From assembly GCA_002892395.1 (NCBI GenBank), contig NBBL01000011.1, forward strand, positions 19,713 to 83,712: a stretch of 64,000 nt of DNA. The letters run 5' to 3'. Positions 52,714-61,627 of the stretch are shown in pieces (within the stretch, counting starts at the first letter, position 1; each line of letters starts with the position of its first letter). Both the position numbers and the translations under genes were made by a program. Origin of the DNA: Lachnospiraceae bacterium. Lineage in GTDB: Bacteria; Bacillota; Clostridia; Lachnospirales; Lachnospiraceae. The notes below the pieces were generated by a model. The model was given only the letters and a program-made list of their open reading frames with translations, ran no database searches and was not told the origin of the DNA.

Positions 52714-53514
52714 TCAGAACAGCTTTCTAAGGGCTGCCACCGCCAAAAGGAACAAAAACAGACTGCAATATGCCGCATGATCCACTCTGCCGTATTTCAG
52801 CGGCTTCATTTTTGTCCTTCCCTCTCCCCCGTGGTAGCAGCGGGCTTCCATCGCCATTGCCAGATCCGTCGCCCGGCGAAATGCGGATACAAACAGCGGC
52901 ACCAGGAGCGGCACCATGGCCTTTGCTTTATGGAACAGGTTTCCGCTCTCAAAATCTGCCCCCCGCGCCATTTGTGCCTTCATGATTTTATCCGCCTCTT
53001 CCATCAAAATTGGAATAAAACGGAGTGCGATCGACATCATCATGGAAATTTCGTGCACCGGCACATGCAGATACTTCAGAAATCCCAGCCCCTTCTCCAT
53101 TCCGTCTGTCAGTGCATTTGGAGTCGTGGTCAGGGTCATCACGGTGGAGCCGAGCACCAGAAAGATGAGGCGAAGCGCCATAAAGCCCGCAACTTTCACT
53201 CCCTCCTCCGTCACCTGAAGGATTCCGAACCGGAACAGGGGCGTCCCATCCGTCAAAAACAGATTAAAGCTCACACTGAGAAGAAGCAGAAACAGGACCC
53301 CCTTTAAGCCGCGAACCATGTAGCCGAAGGGCACATTTGACAGAAAAATGATCAGCGCGAGAAATGCCGCCGAAAGCGCATAGCACTGCCAGTTATTGCA
53401 AAGGAACAGCGCCACAATATAAACCATTGTTCCGAACAGCTTGGTTCGGGGATCCATCCGATGCAGAACGGAATCCACCGGGTAGTACTGTCCAAGGGTG
53501 ATATCCTTTAGCAT
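52714..53514 (-). CDS. ecfT: ECF transporter coupling protein EcfT (shared module)
   Basis: This 266-aa protein has about six transmembrane segments and the coupling motifs MARGADFE and MAMEARCY of EcfT. It lies between truA and ecfA2, overlapping the latter by 7 nt. With the two ATPases it forms the general energising module that serves many vitamin S components encoded elsewhere. Confidence 0.95.
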   Translation of the reverse strand: MLKDITLGQYYPVDSVLHRMDPRTKLFGTMVYIVALFLCNNWQCYALSAAFLALIIFLSNVPFGYMVRGLKGVLFLLLLSVSFNLFLTDGTPLFRFGILQVTEEGVKVAGFMALRLIFLVLGSTVMTLTTTPNALTDGMEKGLGFLKYLHVPVHEISMMMSIALRFIPILMEEADKIMKAQMARGADFESGNLFHKAKAMVPLLVPLFVSAFRRATDLAMAMEARCYHGGEGRTKMKPLKYGRVDHAAYCSLFLFLLAVAALRKLF

Positions 53515-54368
53515 GCGCTCCCCTTTCCGAGCAGCTTAAGAATTGCATCTCTCGCCTCCGAAACCGTGGTGATGTCCCGGCTCAACTCGATTCCTTGCTC
53601 CCGCAGTCTCTGAACTACATAGGTCACCTGCGGCGCCGACAGCCCCATGCTTTCCAGCTTCCGATACTCGCGAAAAATTTCCTTCGGCGTTCCGTCCAGC
53701 ACCTTGCTGCCTGCATTCATCACGATCAGGCGATCCGCGTATTTGGCCACGTCCTCCATGCTGTGTGACACCAGTATGACGGTGAGACCGCGCTGTGCCT
53801 GCAATGCGCTGACCTGATCCAAAATTTCGTCCCGCCCCTTCGGATCCAGGCCTGCCGTCGGTTCGTCCAGAATCAGAACATCGGGGTGCATCGCCAAAAC
53901 GCCTGCAATGGCAACGCGCCGCTTCTGTCCTCCGGAAAGCTCAAACGGGGACTGCCTGTCGTAGCTCTCGTCCAGCCCGACCATTTGCAGCGCCTCCCGT
54001 GCTCGTTTCTCCACTTCCTCCTTCGCAAGCCCCATATTGTTCGGTCCAAAGCACACATCGGAGAATACATCCGCCTCAAAGAGCTGATGTTCCGGATACT
54101 GAAACACCAGTCCCACCTGTGTGCGCAGCTTCTTTCTGTCAAAGTCGGGGGCGTAGATGTTCCTTCCATTCACATAAATCGTTCCCTCGGTGGCACGGAT
54201 CAAGCCGTTTAAATGCTGGATCAGGGTGGATTTCCCCGACCCGGTATGCCCGATGAGGCCGACAAACTGACCGTCCGGAATTTCAAAGCTGACATCCCTC
54301 AGGGCATATTGCTCAAATGCCGTTCCCTTGCCGTAAATATAAGTCAGATGTTCTGCACGGATCGCCAT
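53508..54368 (-). CDS. ecfA2: ECF transporter ATPase EcfA2
   Basis: This 286-aa ABC ATPase has GHTGSGKST, the Q-loop FQYPEHQLFE, signature ELSGGQKRR and LILDEPTAGLD; the QLFE/DVCFGP segment is typical of EcfA2. It is 2 nt from ecfA1. Confidence 0.95.
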   Translation of the reverse strand: MAIRAEHLTYIYGKGTAFEQYALRDVSFEIPDGQFVGLIGHTGSGKSTLIQHLNGLIRATEGTIYVNGRNIYAPDFDRKKLRTQVGLVFQYPEHQLFEADVFSDVCFGPNNMGLAKEEVEKRAREALQMVGLDESYDRQSPFELSGGQKRRVAIAGVLAMHPDVLILDEPTAGLDPKGRDEILDQVSALQAQRGLTVILVSHSMEDVAKYADRLIVMNAGSKVLDGTPKEIFREYRKLESMGLSAPQVTYVVQRLREQGIELSRDITTVSEARDAILKLLGKGSAC

Positions 54369-54370
54369 GG

Positions 54371-55231
54371 TTACGCTCCCTTCAAAACAGGGACGAGATA
54401 CGTCATCAGCTCATCCATCGTAAGAATCCCGTCCGGCAACGGAACGCCCCCTTGTTTCAGCTCCCAGGCAAGCTCTGTCACCTGCGGCACATCCAGACGC
54501 AGCCGTTTCAATTCCTCTACGCGGGAAAAAACCTCCCGCGGCGCTCCGTCCATCACGATGCTCCCCTCGTCCATCACAACCAGCCGATCCGCGTCCACCA
54601 CCTCTTCCATGTAGTGCGTGATGAGAACCACGGTAATGTGCTCCCGCCGATTCAGTTCCAGAACGGTTCGAATCACATCCTTTCTGCCGTTGGGATCCAG
54701 CATGGCAGTCGGCTCGTCCAGCACGATGCACTTCGGACGCATTGCCATCACACCGGCAATTGCAATCCGTTGCTTCTGTCCCCCGGAGAGGCGGTTCGGC
54801 GATTTCAACCGGTAGGCGCTCATGCCCACCGCCTGAAGCGCTTCGTCAACCCGTTTCCAAATCTGCCGGGTAGGAATCCCGAGGTTCTCCGGTCCGAACC
54901 CCACATCCTCCTCCACCACATTTGCGATAATCTGGTTGTCAGGATTCTGAAACACCATGCCGATGGTACGGCGCACATCCAGAAGACGGGCGTCGTCCGC
55001 AGTATTCATGCCGGAAATCAGCACGGTGCCCTCCGTCGGGAGAAGAATCCCGTTCAGGGTTTTGGCAAACGTGGATTTTCCGGATCCGTTGTGTCCCAGA
55101 ATCGCAACAAAAGAGCCGGGCGTAATTTCCAAATCCACATGGTCAAGCGCCCGGTTTACCTCCTGCACCTTCTCGTCATCATCTCTGGTGATATAGTCAA
55201 ATACCAGGCGTGAAGCCTTAATGATTCCCAT
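54371..55231 (-). CDS. ecfA1: ECF transporter ATPase EcfA1
   Basis: This 286-aa ABC ATPase has GHNGSGKST, the Q-loop FQNPDNQIIA, signature RLSGGQKQR and IVLDEPTAMLD, as in EcfA1. The start overlaps the membrane-protein gene by 14 nt. Confidence 0.95.
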   Translation of the reverse strand: MGIIKASRLVFDYITRDDDEKVQEVNRALDHVDLEITPGSFVAILGHNGSGKSTFAKTLNGILLPTEGTVLISGMNTADDARLLDVRRTIGMVFQNPDNQIIANVVEEDVGFGPENLGIPTRQIWKRVDEALQAVGMSAYRLKSPNRLSGGQKQRIAIAGVMAMRPKCIVLDEPTAMLDPNGRKDVIRTVLELNRREHITVVLITHYMEEVVDADRLVVMDEGSIVMDGAPREVFSRVEELKRLRLDVPQVTELAWELKQGGVPLPDGILTMDELMTYLVPVLKGA

Positions 55232-55892
55232 TTTCTTTCTGCAGCTCCTTCGGAATATAGTTTCTCACACCAAACGACCGCACCTGCCCCGAATTCACCC
55301 CATCACCCCGAATGTAAGCCACCGAAGACTGACAGTCCGAGACCACGGCTTTTCGGTAGGAGGCCTCTTTTTCATAAATCTCTGTGAAATCGGGAAAGCG
55401 GTCAGGAACCTGATCCATGGTCAGCTCATTCAGAGCAACCCCGTTCATCCGGAATCGCACCGCCTCCCTGGCTTTGTCCGAAAGCTGCAGATCCAGTGCA
55501 TCAATCACACAGTCTGCGGCAGCACATTTTCGCTCCTGCAGATTGACATACGTAAGCGATCCCACTTCCACGGACCCCAAAAAGAGCACCGCCTTGTACT
55601 GCATCCTGGCCTCCGCCGTTTCTTCGGATATCTCCAGCGGATAGCGCTTTCCGCCCGACTCAAACCGGAACTGAAAGCCGTGATCCGCAAGCGTTTGCAG
55701 CGTTGTCGTACCCACATCAACTTCTGCATCGTTCAGACCGATATGCGGCATATCCACCCACTCGGTTCTACACTCCGTCTCCCCCGAACCTGCAAGCAGA
55801 ATCTCACGCTCCGGCATCACATAGAGGTAAATGGTGAGCGCGAACAGGATCAGCGCCAGAAGATACATGAAAGCCCAGAAAAGCTTTTTCAT
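55218..55892 (-). CDS. Uncharacterised membrane-anchored protein
   Basis: This 224-aa protein has one N-terminal membrane helix (MKKLFWAFMYLLALILFALT) and an extracellular domain with EWVDMPHIGLNDAEVDVGTT and an internal pair of cysteines in CAAADC. No known family is recognised. The start at 55892 is chosen at the helix; the open frame upstream crosses the terminator and tRNA. It is linked by overlap to ecfA1. Confidence 0.65.
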   Translation of the reverse strand: MKKLFWAFMYLLALILFALTIYLYVMPEREILLAGSGETECRTEWVDMPHIGLNDAEVDVGTTTLQTLADHGFQFRFESGGKRYPLEISEETAEARMQYKAVLFLGSVEVGSLTYVNLQERKCAAADCVIDALDLQLSDKAREAVRFRMNGVALNELTMDQVPDRFPDFTEIYEKEASYRKAVVSDCQSSVAYIRGDGVNSGQVRSFGVRNYIPKELQKENGNH

Positions 55893-55910
55893 TTTCGTCT
55901 CCGGTATAGA

Positions 55911-55943
55911 AAAATCCTCAAGCCCGAACGGACTTGAGGATTT
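55911..55943 (-). terminator. Intrinsic terminator after tRNA-Arg
   Basis: AAATCCTCAAG and CTTGAGGATTT form a perfect 11-bp stem with an 11-nt loop, and the minus-strand transcript continues TTTCTATA. It begins 3 nt after the tRNA. Confidence 0.85.
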
Positions 55944-55945
55944 GA

Positions 55946-56019
55946 CGTGCGTGAGAGGATTCGAACCCCCGACACCTTGGTCCGTAGCCAAGTGCTCTAT
56001 CCAGCTGAGCTACACACAC
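55946..56019 (-). tRNA. tRNA-Arg (anticodon ACG)
   Basis: The minus strand folds as a cloverleaf: acceptor GTGTGTG/CACGCAC, D-arm GCTC...GAGC, anticodon arm CTTGG/CCAAG with loop CTACGGA (ACG), and T-arm with GGTTCGAATCC. No CCA is encoded. Confidence 0.93.
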
Positions 56020-56063
56020 TTATATGCTGCAGTTAAGAAATATATCCCAAAACAGGATTTTTG

Positions 56064-56375
56064 TCAAGTGTTTTCAATTATTTTCTCCTGATAGCTTCTG
56101 CTGGTCTCCAGCACTTTCTCCAGGATCGCCTCGTACAGCCCCTTCCGTTCCTCCGGGACATCCTTCAGCAGGCGCTGTTTCAATTCCCGCTCCCGCTGGG
56201 GACAACGAACGGTCACCGAGGCCCGAAGAGAACTGCTCTGCGGCTTTTTCCCATCGTTCGACGCTTCCAGTTTACAGACCGCAATCCGGGCGACGCAGTC
56301 AAAGCGCTGCATCAGCAGCGCCTTTAACTGTTCGTCAATTTGGTCAATCTCTGTTCTGAGTGCTTCTATCGTCAT
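56064..56375 (-). CDS. Chorismate mutase, AroQ class
   Basis: This 103-aa helical protein begins IEALRTEIDQIDEQLKALLM followed by QRFDCVARIAVCKLE, the AroQ pattern (LR..ID.ID..L..L...R......I...K), and ends with a helix carrying KVLETSRSYQEKI. It would convert chorismate to prephenate, the branch to Tyr and Phe. It lies 60 nt after the NSS transporter gene, which suggests a link to aromatic amino acids. Confidence 0.85.
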   Translation of the reverse strand: MTIEALRTEIDQIDEQLKALLMQRFDCVARIAVCKLEASNDGKKPQSSSLRASVTVRCPQRERELKQRLLKDVPEERKGLYEAILEKVLETSRSYQEKIIENT

Positions 56376-56435
56376 TTGAATCCACCATCTCTCTTCCAGG
56401 AATCCTGCACCCTTCGGATCGCTTTTCCCGGAATA

Positions 56436-57770
56436 TCAGCCGATTCCACCCAGCACAATTCCTGCAACCAGTGCCACAATGCAAAGCGTGCAGTACACAT
56501 ACTTACCCACCGGATAAACCCAGCTGCCGATGGGCCTTGCTGCCCCCATCTCCACCTGCTCCAGCACGAACTGCTTTCCGCAGAGCCAGAAGAACATAAC
56601 TCCGGCAAGAAATGCGCCCAAGGGGCACATATAATTCGATACGAAATCCATCCAATCCGAGACAATGCCCTGAATGCAGACTGCCACTGCACAGCCGATG
56701 ACTCCAATGACAGCAGTCGCCGGCAGGCGCTTCATGTGCAGCCTCTCCTGTAACGTTGCCACCGGTGCCTCGTAGAGATTAATGATGGAGCTCACCCCGG
56801 CAAACAACACACAGGTATAGAAAATGATTCCCACAATTCTTCCGCCCGGCATACCGTTAAACACATTGATGAGGAAGATAAACATAAGTCCGGGGCCGCC
56901 GGAGGACAGCTCTGCGCCGCCCGCCGCCATGGCGGGTATGATAACAAATGCGGCCAACAGTGCGGCCAGTGTGTCAAAGACTGCAACGCTTCGCGCGGAT
57001 GCCACCACATCCTCATCCTTTTTCAGGTAAGAGCCGTAGATCACAGTTCCGTTTCCGGCAATCGACAGCGAGAAGAACGCCTGACCGAATGCAAAGATCC
57101 AGAGCAGGGGATCCGAGAGCCCCTCCGGGTGAATGGTGAAGATATAGCGATAGCCTGCGGATGCGCCCGGAAGCAGGGCAATGTAGACACTGAGCGCGAT
57201 AAAAAGGAAGAACAGCAACGGCATCATAACCTTATTGGCCTGTTCAATCCCGCTGGCAATACCGAATGCCATAATTGCAAAGCTGCACAACAGCGCGATC
57301 ACAATCCAGAGGTTATTTCCCCATGCAGAGGCGGTGCGTCCGAACATCCCCCCGATCACATCCATGTCCTGTCCCATTTGAAAAATTCCACCTGACAAAG
57401 ACAAAAAGAAATACTTGAAAATCCAGCCTACCACACAGGAGTACCCGATGGCAAGGAGCAGAGAGCCCACGGTGGGAATGAAGCCCACCATCTCTCCCAG
57501 CCGCTGATTTCCGAATCTCTTTTTGGTTGCCATCCCGAAGGCTCCCATGGGGCCTGCCCCGGCGGAACGGCCAAACGCCATCTCCCCGATTACCCCTGAC
57601 TGACTGATCAGAATGACGCAAAGGAAATATGGAATCAAAAACGTCATGCCGCCCCACATTGAGACCATGATCGGGAAACGCCAGATATTTCCCATTCCAA
57701 CTGCCGACCCTACGCAGGCCATGATAAATCCCACCTGAGAGCTGAATCCGTCCCGTTTCTTGTCTTCCAT
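56436..57770 (-). CDS. Sodium-dependent amino-acid transporter, NSS (SNF) family
   Basis: This 444-aa protein with about eleven transmembrane segments opens with the NSS signature GFIMACVGSAVGMGNIWRFP (unwound TM1 and sodium site), followed by VSMWGGMTFLIPYFLCV. NSS proteins of Clostridia import aromatic and other amino acids. AAGGAGG precedes the ATG. It lies 77 nt after the tryptophanase-like gene, the same pairing as tnaA-tnaB-type loci. Confidence 0.92.
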   Translation of the reverse strand: MEDKKRDGFSSQVGFIMACVGSAVGMGNIWRFPIMVSMWGGMTFLIPYFLCVILISQSGVIGEMAFGRSAGAGPMGAFGMATKKRFGNQRLGEMVGFIPTVGSLLLAIGYSCVVGWIFKYFFLSLSGGIFQMGQDMDVIGGMFGRTASAWGNNLWIVIALLCSFAIMAFGIASGIEQANKVMMPLLFFLFIALSVYIALLPGASAGYRYIFTIHPEGLSDPLLWIFAFGQAFFSLSIAGNGTVIYGSYLKKDEDVVASARSVAVFDTLAALLAAFVIIPAMAAGGAELSSGGPGLMFIFLINVFNGMPGGRIVGIIFYTCVLFAGVSSIINLYEAPVATLQERLHMKRLPATAVIGVIGCAVAVCIQGIVSDWMDFVSNYMCPLGAFLAGVMFFWLCGKQFVLEQVEMGAARPIGSWVYPVGKYVYCTLCIVALVAGIVLGGIG

Positions 57771-57847
57771 ATTTCTGCCTCCTTCATCCCGAACCGTCTC
57801 TTCCGGATCGGGCTTTCCTTCCTTATTACAAAATAATCGTTACCTTC

Positions 57848-59500
57848 TTATTCATCGCAAAGCTCCTCTTTTGACGGCGCATACGGTTCCAGCCAGGCGT
57901 GGAAATGACGCATCGGAAGTGTATGTCCGAAGGTAATCCTGAGGTTCGGAATCGTATCCCTGTCCTTGTAGAGCTGTGACAATGCTGCAATGATATAATC
58001 CATATGCTGTTTTGAATATTGACTTCTGTTGATTGCAAGACGCACAACATTGCAAACTTCCTTCTGCTGCTCCGGCGTCTTTAAATCATATTCCATAGAA
58101 AAATCTCCGAGCTCCGAGCAGCGGATCCCGTAGCGATGAATCATCTCCAGCGAGAGTGCTTGCCCGGCAAAGGACGCATGCCCTCTTCTGTAGTCAAAGA
58201 ATCGGTCCACATCAATATAAATGCCGTGGCCTCCCGCAGGAAGCACCACCGGAACACCTGCTTTGTAGAGCCCCTGAGCCAGATACTCGCACTGTTCAAT
58301 TCTTTCTCTCTGATAATCAAAGCGCTGCTCCTCGAAGAGTCCCTGAGCCAGTGCCATAATATCGTGACCGGACATTCCTCCGTAGGAATCGTTTCCGTAG
58401 GCGGAGATCTGCCGCACCTTCAGCAGATGCCCGATATCCGTCTTCACGGAGCCGTCCTCATGAAACTCCGAAAATCTCCTCCAGAAATATCCCTTATCTC
58501 TGAAGGCAAGCACACCGCCCATATTGGCATGTCCGTTCTTCTTCAGCGATGCAGAAACCACATCGAATAAGGAGAACATCTCCTTTGCGATCTCGGCAAT
58601 GGATTTGTCCGCGTATCCCTCTTCATTCATCTTGATAAAGCAGCAATTTTCAGCCCATCTCGCGCCGTCCATAACAAACGGAATTTCATATTTGTGAGCA
58701 AATTCGGAAACCGCCCTCATATTCGCCATGGAAACCGGCTGTCCGCAAACGGAATTATTGGTGACCGTTGTGTAAATCAGCGGAACATTTTCCACCCCCA
58801 CCGCATCCACAAGCTGCTTTAGCTTATCCAGATCCATATCGCCCTTAAAGGGATTCCTTTCATACGTTCCGCCCTCCGGAACCTCAAAGAGGATTTCCTT
58901 GTGGAACAGATTCCGGGGAACAGAACCCATTTGTTTAATGTTTCCCTCTGTCGTATCAAAATGTGCATTGGACGGAATGGTGAATACGCGTCCGGGATAC
59001 CTCTTTGCCAGAAGCGGCTTCAACACGTCAAACAACAGGCTCTCCGCGCATCGACCCTGCGGGACAATGAATGTGTTCGGACGCTCCAGCTGATAGGAGC
59101 CGCCGTTGATCAATCCCCCCTCACAGTCCACCAGATAGACCTCATCCATGATTTTTTCAATTTCATCGAGATCCTCTCCGTTTCGGAACAAATTCAGAAT
59201 GCGCTTCTGATCGTCTCCTCTCTCCCACACGTCGCGGAAGGTATCAAGCAAAATATAATATCCTTTGTTCCTTCCGTAGGACTCGTCTCCCTGAAACATT
59301 GCCGCCCACTGCCGGTCGGTCATGGATGTGGTCCCGGAGTCCGAGAGACAGTCGATGGTGAGGAGACCGGCCGGAAACGCAAACTCATTGTAGTGGGTCG
59401 CTTTCAGCGCACGCAGCCTCTGCTCTGCTGTGACATCCGGCAAACTGCGAACGACAAATGAGCAGGATTTTGGTGCTTTGACATTCAACGGATATTCCAT
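57848..59500 (-). CDS. PLP-dependent beta-eliminating lyase (tryptophanase/tyrosine phenol-lyase family), divergent
   Basis: This about 550-aa protein has the TnaA/TPL pattern: HFDTTEGNIKQMG, TVTNNSVCGQPVSMANMRAV, FVMDGARWAENCCFIK and the PLP-lysine region SASLKKNGHANMGGVL. In tryptophanase the lysine pair is followed by Asp (KKD); here it is Asn. It is about 80 residues longer than E. coli TnaA, with an insertion around IGHLLKVRQISAYGNDSYGG. It should cleave an amino acid to pyruvate and ammonia through aminoacrylate, but the amino acid is not certain. The start at 59500 is chosen for GGAGG; ATG 59506 touches that site. Confidence 0.85.
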   Translation of the reverse strand: MEYPLNVKAPKSCSFVVRSLPDVTAEQRLRALKATHYNEFAFPAGLLTIDCLSDSGTTSMTDRQWAAMFQGDESYGRNKGYYILLDTFRDVWERGDDQKRILNLFRNGEDLDEIEKIMDEVYLVDCEGGLINGGSYQLERPNTFIVPQGRCAESLLFDVLKPLLAKRYPGRVFTIPSNAHFDTTEGNIKQMGSVPRNLFHKEILFEVPEGGTYERNPFKGDMDLDKLKQLVDAVGVENVPLIYTTVTNNSVCGQPVSMANMRAVSEFAHKYEIPFVMDGARWAENCCFIKMNEEGYADKSIAEIAKEMFSLFDVVSASLKKNGHANMGGVLAFRDKGYFWRRFSEFHEDGSVKTDIGHLLKVRQISAYGNDSYGGMSGHDIMALAQGLFEEQRFDYQRERIEQCEYLAQGLYKAGVPVVLPAGGHGIYIDVDRFFDYRRGHASFAGQALSLEMIHRYGIRCSELGDFSMEYDLKTPEQQKEVCNVVRLAINRSQYSKQHMDYIIAALSQLYKDRDTIPNLRITFGHTLPMRHFHAWLEPYAPSKEELCDE

Positions 59501-59522
59501 TTTCATACCTCCGATTTGGATG

Positions 59523-59539
59523 AACCGGCAAGGCCGGTT
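59523..59539 (-). promoter_or_regulatory. Hairpin between ridA and the lyase gene
   Basis: AACCGG and CCGGTT pair around CAAGG just upstream of the lyase ribosome site in a 239-nt intergenic region. The rest holds short repeats such as GCAGTCGCAGTCC and two copies of CTGGTTTTT but no gene. It may tune lyase expression; no U-tract follows. Confidence 0.45.
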
Positions 59540-59745
59540 GAATTGAATACCCCGGTCATCAAAGAAGACGGTTGGTCACTCCGACTGGCGGACAGTATCT
59601 GTTGCTGTCTGGTTTTTGTCTGGTTTTTAGCTGGGCTGCGATTGGTTCCCTGCTGGACTGCGACTGCTCCCGGCAGGACTGCGGCTGCTTCCTGTTCCGT
59701 TTCTATTCTCCTTCTTGGTGCAATGTTCTCTGTTTGTCCTCCGAA

Positions 59746-60120
59746 TTAAACGACTGCGATGCATTCGATTTCCACAAGGGCATCCTTGGGGAGTCTGGCT
59801 ACCTCAACCGCACTGCGCGCCGGCGGATTTTCCGGGAAGAACTCCTCATATACCGCATTCATGGCCGAAAAATGTTCCATATTGCTCAAAAATACGGTCG
59901 TCTTGATCACGTCGCCAAGGTCCGCCCCACCGGCTCTCAAAACCGCCTGACAATTTTTCAGGGACTGTCTGGTCTGTTCTTCCACAGACCCCGGCATATT
60001 CCCCGTCTCAGGATCAAGGGGAAGCTGTCCCGATGTGATCAGCATACCCTTGCTCTTCATTCCCTGGGAATAAGGTCCAATTGCAGCGGGTGCCCCTGCT
60101 GTGCAAATCGGTTCCTTCAT
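59746..60120 (-). CDS. ridA: RidA family reactive-intermediate deaminase
   Basis: This 124-aa protein has the RidA signature with PAAIGPYSQGMKSKGMLITS and GQLPLDPETG at the start, the catalytic Arg in NPPARSAVEVARLPKDALVE, and EIECIAVV at the end. RidA hydrolyses 2-aminoacrylate and other enamines to keto acids. Aminoacrylate is the direct product of the lyase encoded next, so this pair makes chemical sense. The start at 60120 follows AAGGAGG. Confidence 0.92.
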   Translation of the reverse strand: MKEPICTAGAPAAIGPYSQGMKSKGMLITSGQLPLDPETGNMPGSVEEQTRQSLKNCQAVLRAGGADLGDVIKTTVFLSNMEHFSAMNAVYEEFFPENPPARSAVEVARLPKDALVEIECIAVV

Positions 60121-60391
60121 CTCACTTTTCCTCCTTTCCTTCTCCTTTCTCAATGCTTTCGCATTGAGTAAACAGTATCACAATAATATTTTCTTATCAA
60201 GTGTTTTATGCTGCCTATGCAGTAAATCCCTGTTTTTTCTCCAATTCCTCGATTAATTTCGATTTATTTTTTGTTATTTTTGATATTTTTGTAGATTTTT
60301 TTTGGGAATGAGAATATGATAAGTCTATATTTGTCTTTTTCGGTATCTTACGTAATAAATTTCTATTACTTTTTTATCTAAGGAGAATTCC

Positions 60392-61072
60392 ATGAAAGAA
60401 AACGATGTCAGAATGCTTTCACAGCTGATTCCGTTTCTAAGCCTTGCCCTTGGTCCTGATTACGAAATTGTCCTGTCCGATCTCCGCTCTGTGCTCGCCC
60501 TTTCGGACAACCGTCTCAGCGGTCTCACCGTCGGTTCTCCGCTCCCGGATCCGGCACTTCGCATCCTTTCCGCGCAAGAGCAGTGCGATCAAAACTGGAG
60601 ACTGAATGATCGCATTGCCGCCCAAAATGGACATCTGCTTCGCTGCTCCACCTGTCTCATCAGAGATGCAAAAGGTGCGCTCAGCGGATTTCTGAGCATC
60701 TATTTCGATGACAGCCGCTACAAGGATCTCGCTGACCGCGTATTTGCCCTCTGCCATGCGGACAGCTATGTGGCCGAAAATATTCAGATCCGTATGATTC
60801 CGGAGACCCCCCATGAGAACTTCCAATGCGACATTGACCTTCTCGCTGCGGATGCCTTCCGCAAGGCGACAGGAGAAACGCTGGCTCATTCAAATCGCGC
60901 CAGCTACGAAGAAAAGCTGAACATCATCCGTTCCCTGTATCGAAACGGCGTATTTTCTATCAAGGGAGCCATTCCCGAGCTGGCCAAGCGTCTGTCCTGC
61001 TCTCAGGCCAGCATGTACCGCTACCTTGCGATTGTAAAGGCGGAGGATCCGGAATCGGAAGAATCAGACTGA
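60392..61072 (+). CDS. YheO/DauR-like transcriptional regulator (PAS-like plus HTH)
   Basis: This 226-aa protein has an N-terminal YheO PAS-like domain (LIPFLSLALGPDYEIVLSDL, then GHLLRCSTCLIRDAKGALSG near 95) and a C-terminal HTH with IIRSLYRNGVFSIKGAIPEL and AKRLSCSQASMYRYL. DauR represses D-amino-acid catabolism genes in Pseudomonas. This one is divergent from the ridA-lyase-transporter set and likely controls it. TAAGGAG precedes the ATG. The divergent intergenic region (60154-60391) is AT-rich with no gene. Confidence 0.85.
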   Translation: MKENDVRMLSQLIPFLSLALGPDYEIVLSDLRSVLALSDNRLSGLTVGSPLPDPALRILSAQEQCDQNWRLNDRIAAQNGHLLRCSTCLIRDAKGALSGFLSIYFDDSRYKDLADRVFALCHADSYVAENIQIRMIPETPHENFQCDIDLLAADAFRKATGETLAHSNRASYEEKLNIIRSLYRNGVFSIKGAIPELAKRLSCSQASMYRYLAIVKAEDPESEESD

Positions 61073-61120
61073 AGCATGGATATGGGCATGTCAGCGCGTG
61101 TAAGCATGCAGCTCCGCTGG

Positions 61121-61512
61121 AACATGGAAACGGATCGGCGCATGGAGACGGCTCGGCGCAGGCTGGCGGATCGGCACATGGAACCGGATTAGCACAGGCT
61201 GGCAGATCGACACATGGAGACGGCTCGGTGCAGGCTGGCGGATCGGCGCAGGTAAGCAGATCAGCGCAGGCAAACTGATCAGTGCAGATAGGCGGATCGT
61301 CACAGGCAAACTGATCAATGCAGATAGGCGGATCAACGCATGGAAACGGATCAGCGCAGGCTGGCGGATCGGCACAGGCAAACTGATCAGTGCAGATAGG
61401 CGGATCGACGCAGACAGGCAGATCAGCGCAGACAGGCGGATCGGCGCAGACAAGCAGATCGGCGCAGACAAGCAGATCAGCGCAGGCTGACGGATCGGCA
61501 CATGGAAACGGA
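61121..61512. repeat. 18-bp tandem repeat array, about 21 copies
   Basis: Units such as GCGCAGGCTGGCGGATCG and GTGCAGATAGGCGGATCG follow one another from about 61121 to 61512 with mutations but a strict 18-bp period. The array lies between two convergent genes. On the minus strand one frame is open for 195 codons, because the period keeps the frame, giving Cys/Pro-rich hexapeptides (PPACAD). There is no ribosome site or conserved product, so I treat it as a non-coding minisatellite. Confidence 0.9.
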
Positions 61513-61550
61513 GGCGCTGTATCAACCGACAATAGATGGAAAAACAAAAC

Positions 61551-61591
61551 GCCCCCAGAAGCTGCTGCATCTTCCGCACAGCTCTGAGGGC
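61551..61591 (-). terminator. Intrinsic terminator of the symporter gene
   Basis: GCCCTCAGAGCT and AGCTTCTGGGGGC form a long stem in the minus-strand transcript with GTTTTGTTTT after it. It lies 36 nt after the stop codon of the symporter gene. Confidence 0.75.
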
Positions 61592-61627
61592 ATTCTGTTC
61601 AATCAAAACAAAGCGGTTACAAATTCA

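Noticed and set aside
61121..61512. CRISPR array
   Set aside because: Units are contiguous 18-mers without spacers and no cas gene is present.
60960..61547. A 195-aa cysteine/proline-rich protein on the minus strand
   Set aside because: It is the product of an 18-bp repeat that stays open in several frames on both strands; there is no ribosome site, and its end runs antisense into the DauR-like gene.
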